From Bacillus sp. FJAT-27245 (GTDB lineage Bacteria; Bacillota; Bacilli; Bacillales; Cytobacillaceae), in the NCBI RefSeq assembly GCF_001273955.1, contig NZ_LIGI01000001.1, forward strand, positions 3,507,030 through 3,571,029: a stretch of DNA of 64,000 nt. Reading direction: 5' to 3'. The position numbers and the translations under genes are program-made. The notes below the pieces were generated by a model that saw only the letters and a list, made by a program, of their open reading frames with translations, ran no database searches and was not told where the DNA came from. Position 1 is the first letter of the stretch; every line of letters begins with the position of its first letter. Positions 54,649 to 64,000 of this stretch are shown here, piece by piece.

Positions 54649-55593
54649 TTATTTAACGCTAGTTTTTTCATTTTCAAGGAACCACTGGTAAGCTTTTTGT
54701 AAGCCATCTTCTAACGAAGTTTGAGCGTTCCAACCCAGCGAGTTCAATTTTGTTACATCTACAAGTTTTCTAGGTGTTCCATCTGGTTTTGAAGTATCAA
54801 ACTTCAATTCCCCTTCATATCCTACAACTGCTTTAATGTTCTCAGCAAGTTCCTTAATGGTAATATCCTCACCAATACCGATATTCACGATTTCATTACC
54901 TGAATAGTTATCCATTAAATAAACACATGCATCGGCAAGGTCATCTGAATAAAGGAATTCACGTTTTGGTTTTCCGGTTCCCCAGATTTCCACATAAGGT
55001 GCATGGTTTTCTTTCGCCTCATGGAACTTGCGAATCAGTGCAGGTAATACATGTGAAGTATGCAAATCAAAATTATCCTGAGGCCCATATAAATTGGTCG
55101 GCATGACCGAAATATATTTTGTGCCATATTGGCGGTTATACGATTCACACATTTTGATACCTGCAATTTTTGCAATTGCATACGGTTCATTTGTTGGTTC
55201 AAGCAGACCGGTTAGCAGAAACTCCTCTTTTAGAGGCTGGTGTGCCATTTTAGGATATATGCAAGTGCTGCCCAAAAATAAAAGCTTCTCCACATTGTTC
55301 CTGTAGGAAGCATCAATAACATTTGTTTGGATTTGAAGATTGTCACGAATAAAATCCGCGGGGTATTCATTGTTCGCAACAATGCCGCCTACTTTTGCAG
55401 CGGCCAGGAACACAAATTCAGGTTTCTCTTTAGAGAAGAAATGGTCCACAGCGTTTCTATCCCTTAAATCAAGTTCTCTGCTTGTCCTTAAGACTAAATT
55501 TTCATAGCCAAGGGAAGTTAATTTTCTTACCAATGCAGACCCTACCAGGCCGCGGTGTCCGGCAACATATATTTTGGCTTGTTTATTCATCAT
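54649..55593 (-). CDS. fcl: GDP-L-fucose synthase
   Basis: 314 residues from ATG 55593. SDR epimerase/reductase: [31 protein letters not shown], catalytic YAIAK and [29 protein letters not shown] is characteristic of WcaG/Fcl. It produces GDP-L-fucose from the Gmd product. With gmd and manC it forms the complete GDP-fucose route. Confidence 0.95.
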   Translation of the reverse strand: MMNKQAKIYVAGHRGLVGSALVRKLTSLGYENLVLRTSRELDLRDRNAVDHFFSKEKPEFVFLAAAKVGGIVANNEYPADFIRDNLQIQTNVIDASYRNNVEKLLFLGSTCIYPKMAHQPLKEEFLLTGLLEPTNEPYAIAKIAGIKMCESYNRQYGTKYISVMPTNLYGPQDNFDLHTSHVLPALIRKFHEAKENHAPYVEIWGTGKPKREFLYSDDLADACVYLMDNYSGNEIVNIGIGEDITIKELAENIKAVVGYEGELKFDTSKPDGTPRKLVDVTKLNSLGWNAQTSLEDGLQKAYQWFLENEKTSVK

Positions 55594-55609
55594 AACGATA
55601 CCTTCTTTT

Positions 55610-56290
55610 CTAGAATGCGTTTTTTGATCCAAACAGAACAAAAACTGTTTTTAAAATAAGCTTAATATCAAAGATAAAGGAACGATTTTTAATATATTCA
55701 AGGTCCATTTCAACCATTTCTTCAAAGCCGACACTGTTTCTGGCGCTAATCTGCCAAAGGCCTGTACATCCAGGAATAACCAACAACCTTTGTTTGTGAT
55801 AGGTTGTATACTCCGCTACTTCACGCGGAAGCGGCGGACGTGGCCCAACTAACGACATATCTCCTTTTAGAACATTAATTAATTGAGGCAGTTCATCTAT
55901 GCTTGATTTTCGAATGAACTTTCCTATTCTTGTGATCCTGGGATCTTCTTTCATTTTAAACATCGCACCGGAAACTTCATTGAACTTTAACAGTTCAGCA
56001 AGCTTTTCTTCTGCATTCGATACCATGGAGCGGAATTTATATATCTTAAACTCTTTTCCATTTAACCCAATCCGTTTTTGGGAAAAGAATATTGGACCTT
56101 TGGGATCTTCAAGTTTAATCAAAATGGCGACAAACAAAAAAACAATGCTTAGTGCAAGTAGGCCCCCTGAAGCACCGACAATGTCAATGAACCGCTTGCT
56201 ATAAGGATAGATTTTACTTTTGTTCAGTTGTATTGGATAAGCTTTTTGCGAATCAATAAAAACGGTATTTGTTTTTGCCAGGTTATCCAA
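55610..56290 (-). CDS. Priming sugar-phosphate transferase (undecaprenyl-phosphate type)
   Basis: 226 residues from TTG 56290. One membrane helix (about 35-58), then the catalytic domain: [58 protein letters not shown] and the [19 protein letters not shown] end. This is the EpsL/WcaJ/PglC type that loads the first sugar-phosphate on undecaprenyl phosphate. Confidence 0.93.
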   Translation of the reverse strand: MDNLAKTNTVFIDSQKAYPIQLNKSKIYPYSKRFIDIVGASGGLLALSIVFLFVAILIKLEDPKGPIFFSQKRIGLNGKEFKIYKFRSMVSNAEEKLAELLKFNEVSGAMFKMKEDPRITRIGKFIRKSSIDELPQLINVLKGDMSLVGPRPPLPREVAEYTTYHKQRLLVIPGCTGLWQISARNSVGFEEMVEMDLEYIKNRSFIFDIKLILKTVFVLFGSKNAF

Positions 56291-56308
56291 CCACGTTCCC
56301 TTCTTTCC

Positions 56309-57205
56309 CTATATCAATACTTTTTCTTGTTCAAATGACGAAACTAGTTCTTTCAGATAAAGAATCATTTCTTCTTTTATATCTTCATGGTTTAAAGCAA
56401 ATTCAAGTGTGGTTTTTACAAAGCCAAGCTTTTCGCCCACATCATATCTCTTTCCTTCAAAGTCATAAGCAAAAACACGCTGGAATTTGTTCAACTGTTC
56501 AATCGCATCGGTTAACTGAATTTCTCCTTCGGCGCCTTTTTCTTGTTTTTCAAGGAACATAAAGATTTCCGGAGTTAAGATATACCTGCCCATGATTGCG
56601 AGATTCGAGGGAGCCGTTCCTAGTTTTGGTTTTTCAACAAAGTTCCGGACCTGAAAGCGCCGGCCTTTTTGTGAGGAAGGATCAATAATCCCATAACGAT
56701 GTGTTTCCTTGTCGCTAACTGTTTGGACCCCAATTACTGAGGAATATGTTTCTTCATATTGCGTAATCAGCTGTTGGAGGCAAGGAATGTCGCTTTGAAC
56801 GATATCATCGCCAAGCAGGACAGCAAATGGTTCATTCCCAATAAATTTGCGAGCCGACCACACGGCATGGCCAAGGCCTATTGGTTCTTTTTGTCGTATG
56901 TAATGGATGTCAGCCAAATTGGTGGAGTAACGAACCTTATCCAATATTTCGAGCTTTTCTTTTTCTATCAGGTTCTGTTCAAGTTCAGGCGCAGCATCGA
57001 AGTGGTCTTCGATTGCACGCTTACCCTTTCCAGTAACGATGATAATGTCTTCAATGCCCGATGCGACCGCTTCCTCTACTATGTATTGGATTGTCGGCTT
57101 GTCAACGATTGGCAGCATTTCCTTTGGCATCGCTTTCGTTGCCGGCAGAAACCTGGTCCCCAATCCCGCTGCCGGGATGATTGCCTTCCTTACCTTTTTC
57201 AACAT
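56309..57205 (-). CDS. galU: UTP-glucose-1-phosphate uridylyltransferase
   Basis: 298 residues. [54 protein letters not shown] and [13 protein letters not shown] are the GalU/GtaB landmarks. Makes UDP-glucose for EPS and possibly teichoic acid. Follows the EAR-like RNA; the 315-bp gap upstream holds only that RNA. Confidence 0.93.
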   Translation of the reverse strand: MLKKVRKAIIPAAGLGTRFLPATKAMPKEMLPIVDKPTIQYIVEEAVASGIEDIIIVTGKGKRAIEDHFDAAPELEQNLIEKEKLEILDKVRYSTNLADIHYIRQKEPIGLGHAVWSARKFIGNEPFAVLLGDDIVQSDIPCLQQLITQYEETYSSVIGVQTVSDKETHRYGIIDPSSQKGRRFQVRNFVEKPKLGTAPSNLAIMGRYILTPEIFMFLEKQEKGAEGEIQLTDAIEQLNKFQRVFAYDFEGKRYDVGEKLGFVKTTLEFALNHEDIKEEMILYLKELVSSFEQEKVLI

Positions 57206-57345
57206 GTTCCCCCCTAATTGGTTTAGCCACTCTCTATTCTCTAATCTGTTGAAAAATAAAAATAAATATCTAATGAAAAAATAGTGTAAACAGTGTAAAT
57301 CACCCTATTCTTTCATTAGACATCTACCGATACTATATAAATAAG

Positions 57346-57485
57346 TGGGCATCTAACCCGTCCTCACACCATGCAATTGACAACATTCGCGTCTAAGGAG
57401 GGCAGCCTCCCACTGCATGGCCGAGTGCCTCCAGGTATAACGGACAGGAAAGCCTCGCCGGCCGGGAGCGAGTTGTCCCGGGCAA
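57346..57485 (-). ncRNA. EAR-like (eps-associated) antitermination RNA
   Basis: Compact GC-rich segment on the minus strand between the PHP phosphatase and galU. It has several stems, e.g. GGCCATGCAGTGGG with TTGCATGGTG and a GGGAC...CTCGCTCCC pair, ending in GGGTTAGATGCCCAC. Position within a Bacillales EPS operon and remembered consensus pieces (GGCACTCGGCC, GTGTGAGG, GGGTTAGATGCCCAC) fit the EAR/epsC RNA, which lets RNA polymerase pass terminators. Identification is from memory, not a covariance search. Confidence 0.6.
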
Positions 57486-57520
57486 AAGTATGGAAAAATA
57501 AGCAGCCTACCTGGCGTAAA

Positions 57521-58297
57521 TTAAAATAAACCAAAGAATTTTTTCTGTTTGATTCTTACCGGGATTTCGCGGTGCGGATGCTTACCCGCAACCAAAAGCT
57601 CAGCATTTTCCCTGAGCATAAATACTATGTCCATTCCGTAAGCAGACTTGATGGTGCTGTATGCCCTGTCCATCATGAAGCCACGGTTTGTTGAGTTATG
57701 CGCATCAGAGGCAATAAAATGGGTAAGGTTCGACTCTATCAGTTGGAGTGAGAACTTTTGTATTTTTTTGCCGAATGAACCAGCCGCGCTTGTTGCCGTA
57801 ATCTGGGAAAGCGCTCCTTTTTTGATCAGCTGGTAAAGGACCTCAGGGCGTTCAATCAATTCCTGGTTCCGCTCCGGATGGGCGATGACCGGAGTGTACC
57901 CTTTTATCTGCAAATCAAAAAACAGTTTTTCTGTATATGCCGGAACATGGTTGGACGGAAATTCCACTAATATGTATTCAGATCCAGCGAGTGGCTGGAT
58001 TTCCCCGTTTTCAATTCCATCTAGCAATTCCCCGTAAATCCGAACTTCCTGTCCAGGGAGTATTTCCAAACCAATTCCCTCTTTTTGAAAGGCTTCATTC
58101 AGCTGTTGAGTCTTTTCGAGGATGGAGTTCTTAGGATTCACATCATGGCTGTTAAGGTGATGGGGGGTAGCAATGACCTTCCGGAGGCCCTGCCCTATTG
58201 CGGCTTTCGCCATGGCAATCGAATCTTGGAGACTTTTAGCACCGTCATCGGCATTCGGTATTATATGACAATGAATATCGACCATTCCACCCACCAT
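57521..58297 (-). CDS. CapC/YwqE-like PHP tyrosine-protein phosphatase
   Basis: 258 residues (a start four codons later is possible). PHP-fold metal motifs: MVDIHCHIIPNADDGAKS, ATPHHLNSHDV, VIAHPERNQELI and ASDAHN. Dephosphorylates the tyrosine-kinase partner encoded just upstream, controlling EPS chain export. About 85 bp after the kinase gene. Confidence 0.92.
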   Translation of the reverse strand: MVGGMVDIHCHIIPNADDGAKSLQDSIAMAKAAIGQGLRKVIATPHHLNSHDVNPKNSILEKTQQLNEAFQKEGIGLEILPGQEVRIYGELLDGIENGEIQPLAGSEYILVEFPSNHVPAYTEKLFFDLQIKGYTPVIAHPERNQELIERPEVLYQLIKKGALSQITATSAAGSFGKKIQKFSLQLIESNLTHFIASDAHNSTNRGFMMDRAYSTIKSAYGMDIVFMLRENAELLVAGKHPHREIPVRIKQKKFFGLF

Positions 58298-58382
58298 CTT
58301 CCCAAAAATTTCCCAATCATTATGACTTTAATACTATCAGCACCCCTTTAAAGCGTAAAGGGGGTTAATTTGTCGAAAGCTG

Positions 58383-59090
58383 TCATTTGCCGCCATAATA
58401 TTGATAGTAATAGTCATTCGACTTAATTTCCTTATGATTGAGGACTGTGCCCAGTAGCTTGCCTTGTGCAGCATCGAGCAATTCTTTCGCCTTCGTGACA
58501 AGCTCGATCTGTGTTCTTCCGCTGTAAACGACAAGCAGCGTGCCGTCGCATTTATTGGCGAGAATTTGCGCGTCGGTTACCGCCAGAACCGGCGGCGTGT
58601 CGAAAATGACCAGATCGAACATTTCAAGCGCTTCTTCAAAAAGTTGCCCCATTGATGCCGCGCCTAATAATTCCGCAGGGTTGGGTGGAATTGGCCCACT
58701 TGTGAGAACATATAGGTCTTCGACATCTGTATCCCTGACCGCTTCAGAAAATGAAACCTGCTTTGTCAAAACGTTCGTCATCCCAAATGTATTTGGAAGA
58801 TTAAACGTATAATGCACAGTCGGGCGCCTCATGTCGGCATCGACAAGCAGGACCTTTTTCCCCTGCTGGGCAAAAACAACAGCCAAGTTCGCTGCCGTCG
58901 TTGACTTGCCTTCCGAAGGCCCGGAGGACGTGACCATCAAAGATCTTACTTCCCGGTCGACAGAGGAAAACTGTATGTTTGTCCGGATTGTCCTGTATTG
59001 TTCGGAAATAGTTGATTTTGGATCAAAAAGGGTAACCAGCATCACTCGAGTCGGCGCTGCCATTTTTTTGTATTTTTTTCTAAATGCCAA
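58383..59090 (-). CDS. CpsD/CapB-family tyrosine-protein kinase
   Basis: 235 residues from TTG 59090 (GAGGTGAG upstream), overlapping the wzz stop by 11 bp; a longer frame starts at 59144. BY-kinase motifs: Walker A SGPSEGKSTTAANLA, Walker A' VLLVDADMRRP, Walker B DLVIFDTPP. The C-terminus NDYYYQYYGGK is the autophosphorylated Tyr cluster. Partner of the Wzz protein. Confidence 0.94.
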   Translation of the reverse strand: MAFRKKYKKMAAPTRVMLVTLFDPKSTISEQYRTIRTNIQFSSVDREVRSLMVTSSGPSEGKSTTAANLAVVFAQQGKKVLLVDADMRRPTVHYTFNLPNTFGMTNVLTKQVSFSEAVRDTDVEDLYVLTSGPIPPNPAELLGAASMGQLFEEALEMFDLVIFDTPPVLAVTDAQILANKCDGTLLVVYSGRTQIELVTKAKELLDAAQGKLLGTVLNHKEIKSNDYYYQYYGGK

Positions 59091-59826
59091 TTTTCTCACC
59101 TCTTGCTCGTGTTCTTCGCTCAATCCGCTTCGCTTTTGCCTCAATGATTTGATCGCTGTCTATTGTTGCGATTACGCCTAGGACAGGAAGGCCAAGTATA
59201 CGGTCAATGTCCTGTTCAGTTTTAACGGTGTTGTCGAAATACTCCAATAGGAACGCAAGGCCAACCCCCGCCATCAAGCCGACGACAATCGCAATCGCGA
59301 TGTTCAGGAGTGGACGCGGCTTGATTGGAGCCGGGTTCTCCCTTACTTCAGCCTTTGCGAGTATGTTGACGTTATCAACGTTCATGATTTTAACGATTTC
59401 TTCCTGGAAGACAGATGCCGTTTCATTGGCGATCCGCGCAGCCATTACCAGATCCGGATCCTGGACTGACAGGTTGACTACCTGGGAATCCTTTTCGCTG
59501 CCGACCGTGATTTTTTCATTCAGGTTCACGGTTTCATCAAGTTTTAGATTTTTTTTGACGATGTCGAGAATTGCCGGGCTTTTGATGATGACGTTATACG
59601 TATTAATGAGCTGCAGGTTCATCTGCACTTCATTGTAATTGTAGACTGTTTGTTCGCTTTTGTTCTGGTTTACAAGGATTTGCGTGGATGCCTGGTAAAT
59701 GGGCGTCAGGACAAAAAACGAAACGACTCCACTAATTAGGGCGGCAATGCAAGTAATGGATAGTATAAGCACCAGACGTTTTTTCAACGTTTCGAGCAAT
59801 TCTTTCAAACTAATTGTTTCTTCCAT
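59080..59826 (-). CDS. Wzz/YveK-type chain-length determinant
   Basis: 248 residues from ATG 59826 (CAGGAGGA upstream). Two membrane helices (about 19-40 and 174-196) with an extracellular loop (PIYQASTQILVNQNKSEQTVYNYNEVQ...). The proline-rich NPAPIKPRPLLNI precedes helix 2. Membrane activator of the tyrosine kinase, as in CapA/EpsA. First gene of the EPS operon. Confidence 0.92.
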   Translation of the reverse strand: MEETISLKELLETLKKRLVLILSITCIAALISGVVSFFVLTPIYQASTQILVNQNKSEQTVYNYNEVQMNLQLINTYNVIIKSPAILDIVKKNLKLDETVNLNEKITVGSEKDSQVVNLSVQDPDLVMAARIANETASVFQEEIVKIMNVDNVNILAKAEVRENPAPIKPRPLLNIAIAIVVGLMAGVGLAFLLEYFDNTVKTEQDIDRILGLPVLGVIATIDSDQIIEAKAKRIERRTRARGEKIGI

Positions 59827-60833
59827 GAAGTCCTCCTGCTTTCTTATCAAACTTTCTTATCCAAAGTATTGGTAATATACAAAATAAGTCGGTTTTTGGG
59901 GTATTTTCTACTAATTTGCTTAAGTTTCCATTGAGACTATTAAACCACAACAATGCCAAAATTTGTAGGTATTTTTATATTTTCTATAATTTGGATGTTT
60001 TGTTTCGTCGGAACGGGGTAAATAAAAAGGTTTGTTGGTTTTTAAACGGTTTGGCACCTGGCAAATTGGATTACTTCACTGCTTTTCTGTATTAATCATT
60101 GTATCGGCAAAATGGGGCACTTTGACTACATCTTTAATTGTTCTTCGACAATAATGTCCCTCCTCTTCACATTTTCGACACTTTGGGGGCTCGAAGGGCC
60201 GGTTTATAAAGAGCAGGCTGGCAGAGGTTAACTAAAAGCCATGCTGGCTTGAAGGCTAAGCTCCGGGGCAAAATTAGGTTGCGTATCAGCTAATTGCTGG
60301 TCATTTATCAGCATAAGGGATTCGTTTAGTAGCATTTGCAGAGGGAGTATCAGTGAAAGGGTTTAGCAGCAATTGGAGAAGAAATCTCAACGGATGGGAT
60401 AGTTTTCCCAGGAAATCGGAGCAGAATTTAAAACCGTATGTACAAAACAGCGATGCTGGCGGGTAGGTTGTTTTGGGCGCATCTTGGTGTGAAGGAGGAT
60501 GTGCGGATTGGGGTGTTCCTGCCTTGTTCCCGGAATTCGGCAACTGTGATTTGGGAGCAGGGCTTGGTGCGGACTCCTGGCTGCTTTCGAATTGCCGTCA
60601 GGATGGGCTTTTTTCAAAAAAGTTGGTTTAAGAGGTGGGTCGTTCGGATGTACTCGGTTAAGCTGATACTAATGCATCTTTCGTGATGGCTTGCTCTTTT
60701 GAAAGCCTTTGTTCTTAATGGTTAACAGCTGCTCTGTAGCATTTGAGGTAAATTTAACGCCCAATTCATATGCGAATTGGGCGTTAAATTGCTTCAGGGG
60801 CGGATTTACTGATTCACCGAGATAGTAGCCTTC
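59827..60833. other. Intergenic region upstream of the EPS operon
   Basis: About 1 kb with the EPS promoter in its left part. Short overlapping frames at 60301-60686 on both strands have no ribosome sites or recognisable families. Near 60722-60790 there is an inverted repeat ATTTAACGCCCAATTCATA / TATGCGAATTGGGCGTTAAAT, probably the terminator of the VOC gene. Confidence 0.45.
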
Positions 60834-61208
60834 TTAACTGTTCACGGCATTGGGATCCATGTACATAATCTCCCAGTAATGTCCGTCGAGGTCCTGATAG
60901 CTTCTGTAGTACATGAAGCCTTGGTCATGGGGCTCGCTTGGTTCGTAGCCGCCTGCCGCTATGGCCTTATCTACTATTTCGTTTACTTGTTCCCTGCTTT
61001 CAGCGGAAAGGCAGTTAATGACTCCTATCGTTTCGTGTGGATTAGGCAGTTCCTTTTTCGTGAATGATTGAAAAAAGGGCTGGACGAGTAACATGGCATA
61101 GATGTTCTCGCCTATGATCATGCAGGCTGCTTTTTCGTCGGTGAATTGAGGGTTGAATTCATAGCCAATTTGCTTGTAAAACTCCATTGACTTGTTTAGG
61201 TCCTTCAC
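60834..61208 (-). CDS. VOC-family protein with damaged N-terminus
   Basis: 124 residues from GTG, matching the VOC/glyoxalase family (KSMEFYKQIGYEFNPQFTDEKAACMIIGENIYAMLL; YRSYQDLDGHYWEIMYMDP). Family members start about 10 residues earlier (xxIFVNLPVKDLxKS). Upstream DNA still shows GTTAAT, TTGCCA and GTGAAG pieces with small insertions and no start codon or ribosome site. Probably a pseudogene or N-terminally shortened. Confidence 0.6.
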   Translation of the reverse strand: MKDLNKSMEFYKQIGYEFNPQFTDEKAACMIIGENIYAMLLVQPFFQSFTKKELPNPHETIGVINCLSAESREQVNEIVDKAIAAGGYEPSEPHDQGFMYYRSYQDLDGHYWEIMYMDPNAVNS

Positions 61209-61289
61209 TGGTTGGCAACTATTAACCCTACAATTTACTGAAGGTTAAAAGCAATTAAGGACTCAGTTAACCACCGAATCCTTTTTGCT

Positions 61290-61766
61290 TCATTTATCAA
61301 TAACTTTAAGGATTTGTAACAGTTGCAGAGTTGTTAATGTGAAAACAGCCAAATGCAAGATCACCATAGGAATTTTTAAAACCCAATTGGTCCGATTTTC
61401 ACGGAGAATCAACAAGACCTTTAACATCCCTCTAAAAAAACCGTAAAATGCCATGAGCAAGAAAAAGATAATCAAAATATTCACTGCCCAATGCGAAAAA
61501 TAATAATGTATTACGATGGCCAATACTCCAATAACAGCAGCAGAGGCAATATCGATCTGCCCACTTTTAAGTATTTCGTTTTTAGATGTCCGTGACAGTT
61601 CCTGCATGAAGCCCGCAAAACCAATAACTCCGAAAAGGATTCCAACGATACTGGTGACAGTCTTATGCCCTAAAAAAAGTGGATTTAGATACAAAATTAT
61701 TGAGCATATCAACAGAGCCAAGGCTAGGGCAATACCGTCAAGAAACTTCATTTTTTGATCGTCCAA
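61290..61766 (-). CDS. Hypothetical membrane protein
   Basis: 158 residues, four to five membrane helices (about 8-28, 35-54, 73-93, 95-115, 130-150), with a short cytosolic ELSRTSKNEILKSGQID loop. The ATG follows GGAGTGAGAAC. No family recognised; alone on its strand between two repeat or remnant regions. Confidence 0.65.
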   Translation of the reverse strand: MDDQKMKFLDGIALALALLICSIILYLNPLFLGHKTVTSIVGILFGVIGFAGFMQELSRTSKNEILKSGQIDIASAAVIGVLAIVIHYYFSHWAVNILIIFFLLMAFYGFFRGMLKVLLILRENRTNWVLKIPMVILHLAVFTLTTLQLLQILKVIDK

Positions 61767-61939
61767 TAGTTCTCACTCCTAAAGAATCATAAAGTTAATT
61801 ACGAAGATATCGGGTAAAAGATTCAGATCCCGACTGGTTTCAACATAAAAAGGCGGTGGAATTTTATGTACATAACAATGGTCCATTATCATACTAGCCA
61901 AAGCATTAATATTTCGGGAGCTTTTCCGTTAAGGGAAAT

Positions 61940-62323
61940 GACGACTGGAAAGGGCAGGAGTTAAAGTACACGACAACAACGAAGGAAGGGTACCGCCAAT
62001 ATAAATCAGACCCAGCGATTTGTGCTTCCTTCCCATTCCTCTCGAAGTGTACAGATAGTAAAAACCACCAAAAGCTCATTCAGCGCCACATTTGGGAGCC
62101 TTACCTGGAAGAGGCTGAACATTTGCGACACACGCTTGAGATTAAACAGATATACACCAAGCGAAAAGAAACGATTGAACGTGTCCTTGTAGACGTGAAA
62201 GAAAAGCATGGTATGCGGTGGACAACCTTACGAGGTCTTAAAAAATTGTCCATGCAGGCGATGCTTACTTTTGCTGCAATGAATTTGAAGAAACTGGCCA
62301 ATTGGACCTGGCAAGTTTCATAA
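61940..62323 (+). pseudogene. C-terminal remnant of an IS1182-type transposase
   Basis: The frame reads KEGYRQYKSDPAICASFPFL, then SKCTDSKNHQKLIQ, RHIWEPYLEEAEHLRHTLEI and KQIYTKRKETIERVLVDVKEKHGMRWTTLRGLKKLSMQAMLTFAAMNLKKLAN, the conserved end of IS1182/IS5-related transposases (Y-x-K-R-x-x-I-E-R-V...EKHG-R-TxxRG). The N-terminal two thirds and the left end are missing. A hairpin terminator follows. Confidence 0.7.
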
Positions 62324-62393
62324 GAATCCCGAAGAGTTAGGTCCTGGAGAAGATTATCTCAGGATTAACATTAGTATTTTCCACAAAAATGAC

Positions 62394-62431
62394 AAAAGGC
62401 CGCGAGAGGGCACCCTCTTGCGGCCTTTTGT
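62394..62431. terminator. Hairpin after the transposase remnant
   Basis: AAAAGGCCGCGAGAGGG / CCTCTTGCGGCCTTTT with a CAC loop; T- and A-runs on both sides, so it acts in both directions (also ending the epimerase operon). Confidence 0.85.
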
Positions 62432-62536
62432 CGACACTCTGAAGAAACCAAGCCTTGTTAGCCTCGGTTTCTTAGGTGATATCCAAAATTACCAAACCCT
62501 TTTAAATCTCCATCCATTCATTTCTCTTCAGCGTTT

Positions 62537-63574
62537 CTATTTTTCTATTCCAAAAGTAAATACTGTTTGCTGCTCATATGTGTCATCAGCCTCTAATATA
62601 ATACTTGGAAACCCCTCATTATGTAGTGAGGCTGGAGAGGATTGTGTTTCAAAAGTAACCCCTAAATACTTTTCCGAACTTCTTTCAGCTAGCTCTAATC
62701 CATTCTTTATATTGTTGCCAGTATAGATGACGACACCAGGTTGATTTGTCTTAATTGTTAGGATACGGCCGCTATTTTCTTCTTTTACAATAACATCTTT
62801 ATCTTTTTGTTTATCAAAAAGAAAGTAATGATCATATCCATTTAACGCAAGTTTATTTTGTTCTGCTGGGCTTTCAATTCCATCTGCTAGATACTTGCCA
62901 TTTCGAAAATCAAAGGAAGTTTTGTCTACACTTAAAATCTTCCCCGTAGGGATTAGCTCTTCATCCAATTCAACGAAGCGACTACTATCAACCGTAACAT
63001 GGTGGTTATGAATGGTTTCCTTTAAATTACCGTTTAAATTAAAATACGTATGGTTTGTTAAAGTCAAAACCGTTTTTTTATCAGTTGTTGCCTCATAATT
63101 AACAATCAGATCGTTATCATTATTAAGTGTATAGGTTACAGCAACGGTAAGATTTCCTGGATATCCCCTATCTTCTTCGAGGCTTCTATAACTAAGCTTA
63201 ACACTAACAGAAGAATCAGTTTCAATGATCTCATCATCCCAAATGACACAATGAAGGCCATTCCTTCCGCCATGCAGGTGATGTTTTCCTTCATTTTCAT
63301 CCACAGTATACGTTTGACCATCCAATGTAAAAGAGGAATCCTGTATTCTTCCTGCGACTCTCCCAACAATTGCCCCAAAATAATTTGGATCTTTTACGTA
63401 ATCTCGGTAATCCTTATATCCAACAACGACATTTTCAACATTTCCATGCTTATCAGGTACGAAAATACCCGTAATAATGCCTCCATAGTTTAAGATTTTT
63501 ACTGACATACCACGATCATTATTTAAGGTGAATTGCTTCCATGAATCATTTAGATTTTCAATTTTTATATTCAT
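62537..63574 (-). CDS. galM: Aldose 1-epimerase (mutarotase)
   Basis: 345 residues from ATG 63574 (AGAGG upstream). GalM landmarks: NYGGIITGIFVPD, HLHGGRNGLH (active His), LTNHTYFNLNG (second His), GYDHYFL (Asp region) and the late FETQSSPASLHN (catalytic Glu). Interconverts alpha and beta anomers of galactose or related sugars. It follows a GPH-family sugar symporter gene, so the pair probably handles an imported sugar. Confidence 0.92.
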   Translation of the reverse strand: MNIKIENLNDSWKQFTLNNDRGMSVKILNYGGIITGIFVPDKHGNVENVVVGYKDYRDYVKDPNYFGAIVGRVAGRIQDSSFTLDGQTYTVDENEGKHHLHGGRNGLHCVIWDDEIIETDSSVSVKLSYRSLEEDRGYPGNLTVAVTYTLNNDNDLIVNYEATTDKKTVLTLTNHTYFNLNGNLKETIHNHHVTVDSSRFVELDEELIPTGKILSVDKTSFDFRNGKYLADGIESPAEQNKLALNGYDHYFLFDKQKDKDVIVKEENSGRILTIKTNQPGVVIYTGNNIKNGLELAERSSEKYLGVTFETQSSPASLHNEGFPSIILEADDTYEQQTVFTFGIEK

Positions 63575-63715
63575 ACGATATAACCTCTGTTCATTTATTT
63601 TATAGCGACTTTTTCCAACTCTACTGCCATTACTAATCCTTCGTTTAAATGCAGAGGGAGATTCCCTCTCCCTCCTTTTCATTCATATCACATTTATGCC
63701 ATTTGATTAGACTGT

Positions 63716-64000
63716 TATTCCTTTTCGAGCGTGTAACTCCTTGATGATTTTTGGATATTCTTTATCAAGCTTATAAAAGTACAAAAATACTAGTAGGATC
63801 ATATACGTGACAATAGGTAGATAGATGAATAGTGAGTTAATGGCGAATAACGCGGATTCTGTTTGAACTGCTGCTCCTCCTACATATCCACCCCAGGCTA
63901 AAATCCATCCTACAAATGCTGCACCTATACCTGCGCCTATTTTTGTTCCCGCGCTTCCACCACTATAGACAAGTCCTTCACTTCTTACCCCTGTCTTCCA
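63716..64000 (-). CDS. GPH-family sugar:cation symporter, C-terminal part
   Basis: The last 94 codons run off the window edge: WKTGVRSEGLVYSGGSAGTK, then IGAGIGAAFVGWILAWGGYV, two membrane helices and a basic tail KLDKEYPKIIKELHARKE. WKTG-R-EG is the cytosolic loop of MelB/XynP-type symporters. 142 bp before galM on the same strand; likely co-transcribed. Confidence 0.85.

Noticed and set aside
60301-60686. Overlapping frames of 76-82 codons on both strands
   Set aside because: No ribosome sites, no recognisable motifs, mutually antisense; treated as noise in an intergenic region.

Overview
The window looks like chromosomal DNA of a low-to-moderate-GC Firmicute of the family Bacillaceae, possibly Mesobacillus/Neobacillus/Cytobacillus-like. 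The evidence is strong purine-rich ribosome binding sites with frequent TTG/GTG starts, Bacillus-type dispersed intergenic repeats, a LicR/BglG-type PTS regulator, a Bacillales-type exopolysaccharide (EPS) operon with an EAR-like RNA, GEMM-type c-di-GMP riboswitches and B. subtilis-like gene families. No rRNA, tRNA or CRISPR array is visible.

Layout. 0-5.5 kb: a NERD-domain protein, a DUF3100-type membrane protein pair with an M20 amidohydrolase, and a SEC-C protein. 5.5-11.3 kb: a beta-glucoside PTS islet (LicR-like activator, EIIB, EIIC, EIIA and a GH1 enzyme), flanked by two 76-nt copies of the 3' end and terminator of the SEC-C gene. 11.4-16.5 kb: a HesB/IscA-like gene with an in-frame TGA at a probable cysteine position and a SECIS-like hairpin, a secreted glycerophosphodiester phosphodiesterase behind a Pho-box-like array, a c-di-GMP riboswitch-controlled protein and a secreted M14 carboxypeptidase. 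16.8-23.3 kb: a complete Wadjet (JetABCD) anti-plasmid operon, followed by an unknown gene and a PD-(D/E)XK nuclease. 26-34 kb: assorted genes (L-asparaginase, secreted beta-propeller protein, DUF2238, DUF2269, ASCH) separated by repeat-rich gaps. 34-40.5 kb: a phage-derived islet (phage replication-type protein, XRE regulator, unknowns) that includes a two-gene unit encoding a HEPN-like protein and a double P-loop ATPase with a KGGVGR motif. This pair is my best candidate for an undescribed defence system. 40.8-42.6 kb: VOC protein, a NeuD-like acyltransferase and two paralogous ~40-aa membrane proteins, one behind a c-di-GMP riboswitch. 42.7-59.8 kb: an EPS operon on the minus strand. 60-64 kb: a VOC fragment, a membrane protein, an IS1182-type transposase remnant, aldose 1-epimerase and the C-terminus of a GPH-family sugar symporter.

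How the genes work together. The EPS operon reads wzz, tyrosine kinase, PHP phosphatase, EAR-like RNA, galU, priming sugar transferase, GDP-fucose synthase, GDP-mannose dehydratase, an internal terminator, then an AT-rich cassette (flippase, polymerase, glycosyltransferases, acetyltransferases), manC, vanZ and manA. It should make GDP-mannose and GDP-L-fucose for a fucosylated polysaccharide built by the Wzx/Wzy route. The EAR-like RNA upstream of an internal intrinsic terminator fits processive antitermination. The PTS islet is a self-contained uptake and hydrolysis unit with two identical-architecture operators, but its GH1 enzyme has Gln where the acid/base Glu is expected.

A recurring theme is extra copies of gene 3' ends near the intact gene (M20, SEC-C, M14, beta-propeller). 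Another is several families of dispersed hairpins, one with compensatory stem changes. All calls come from reading the sequence; no database search was run.
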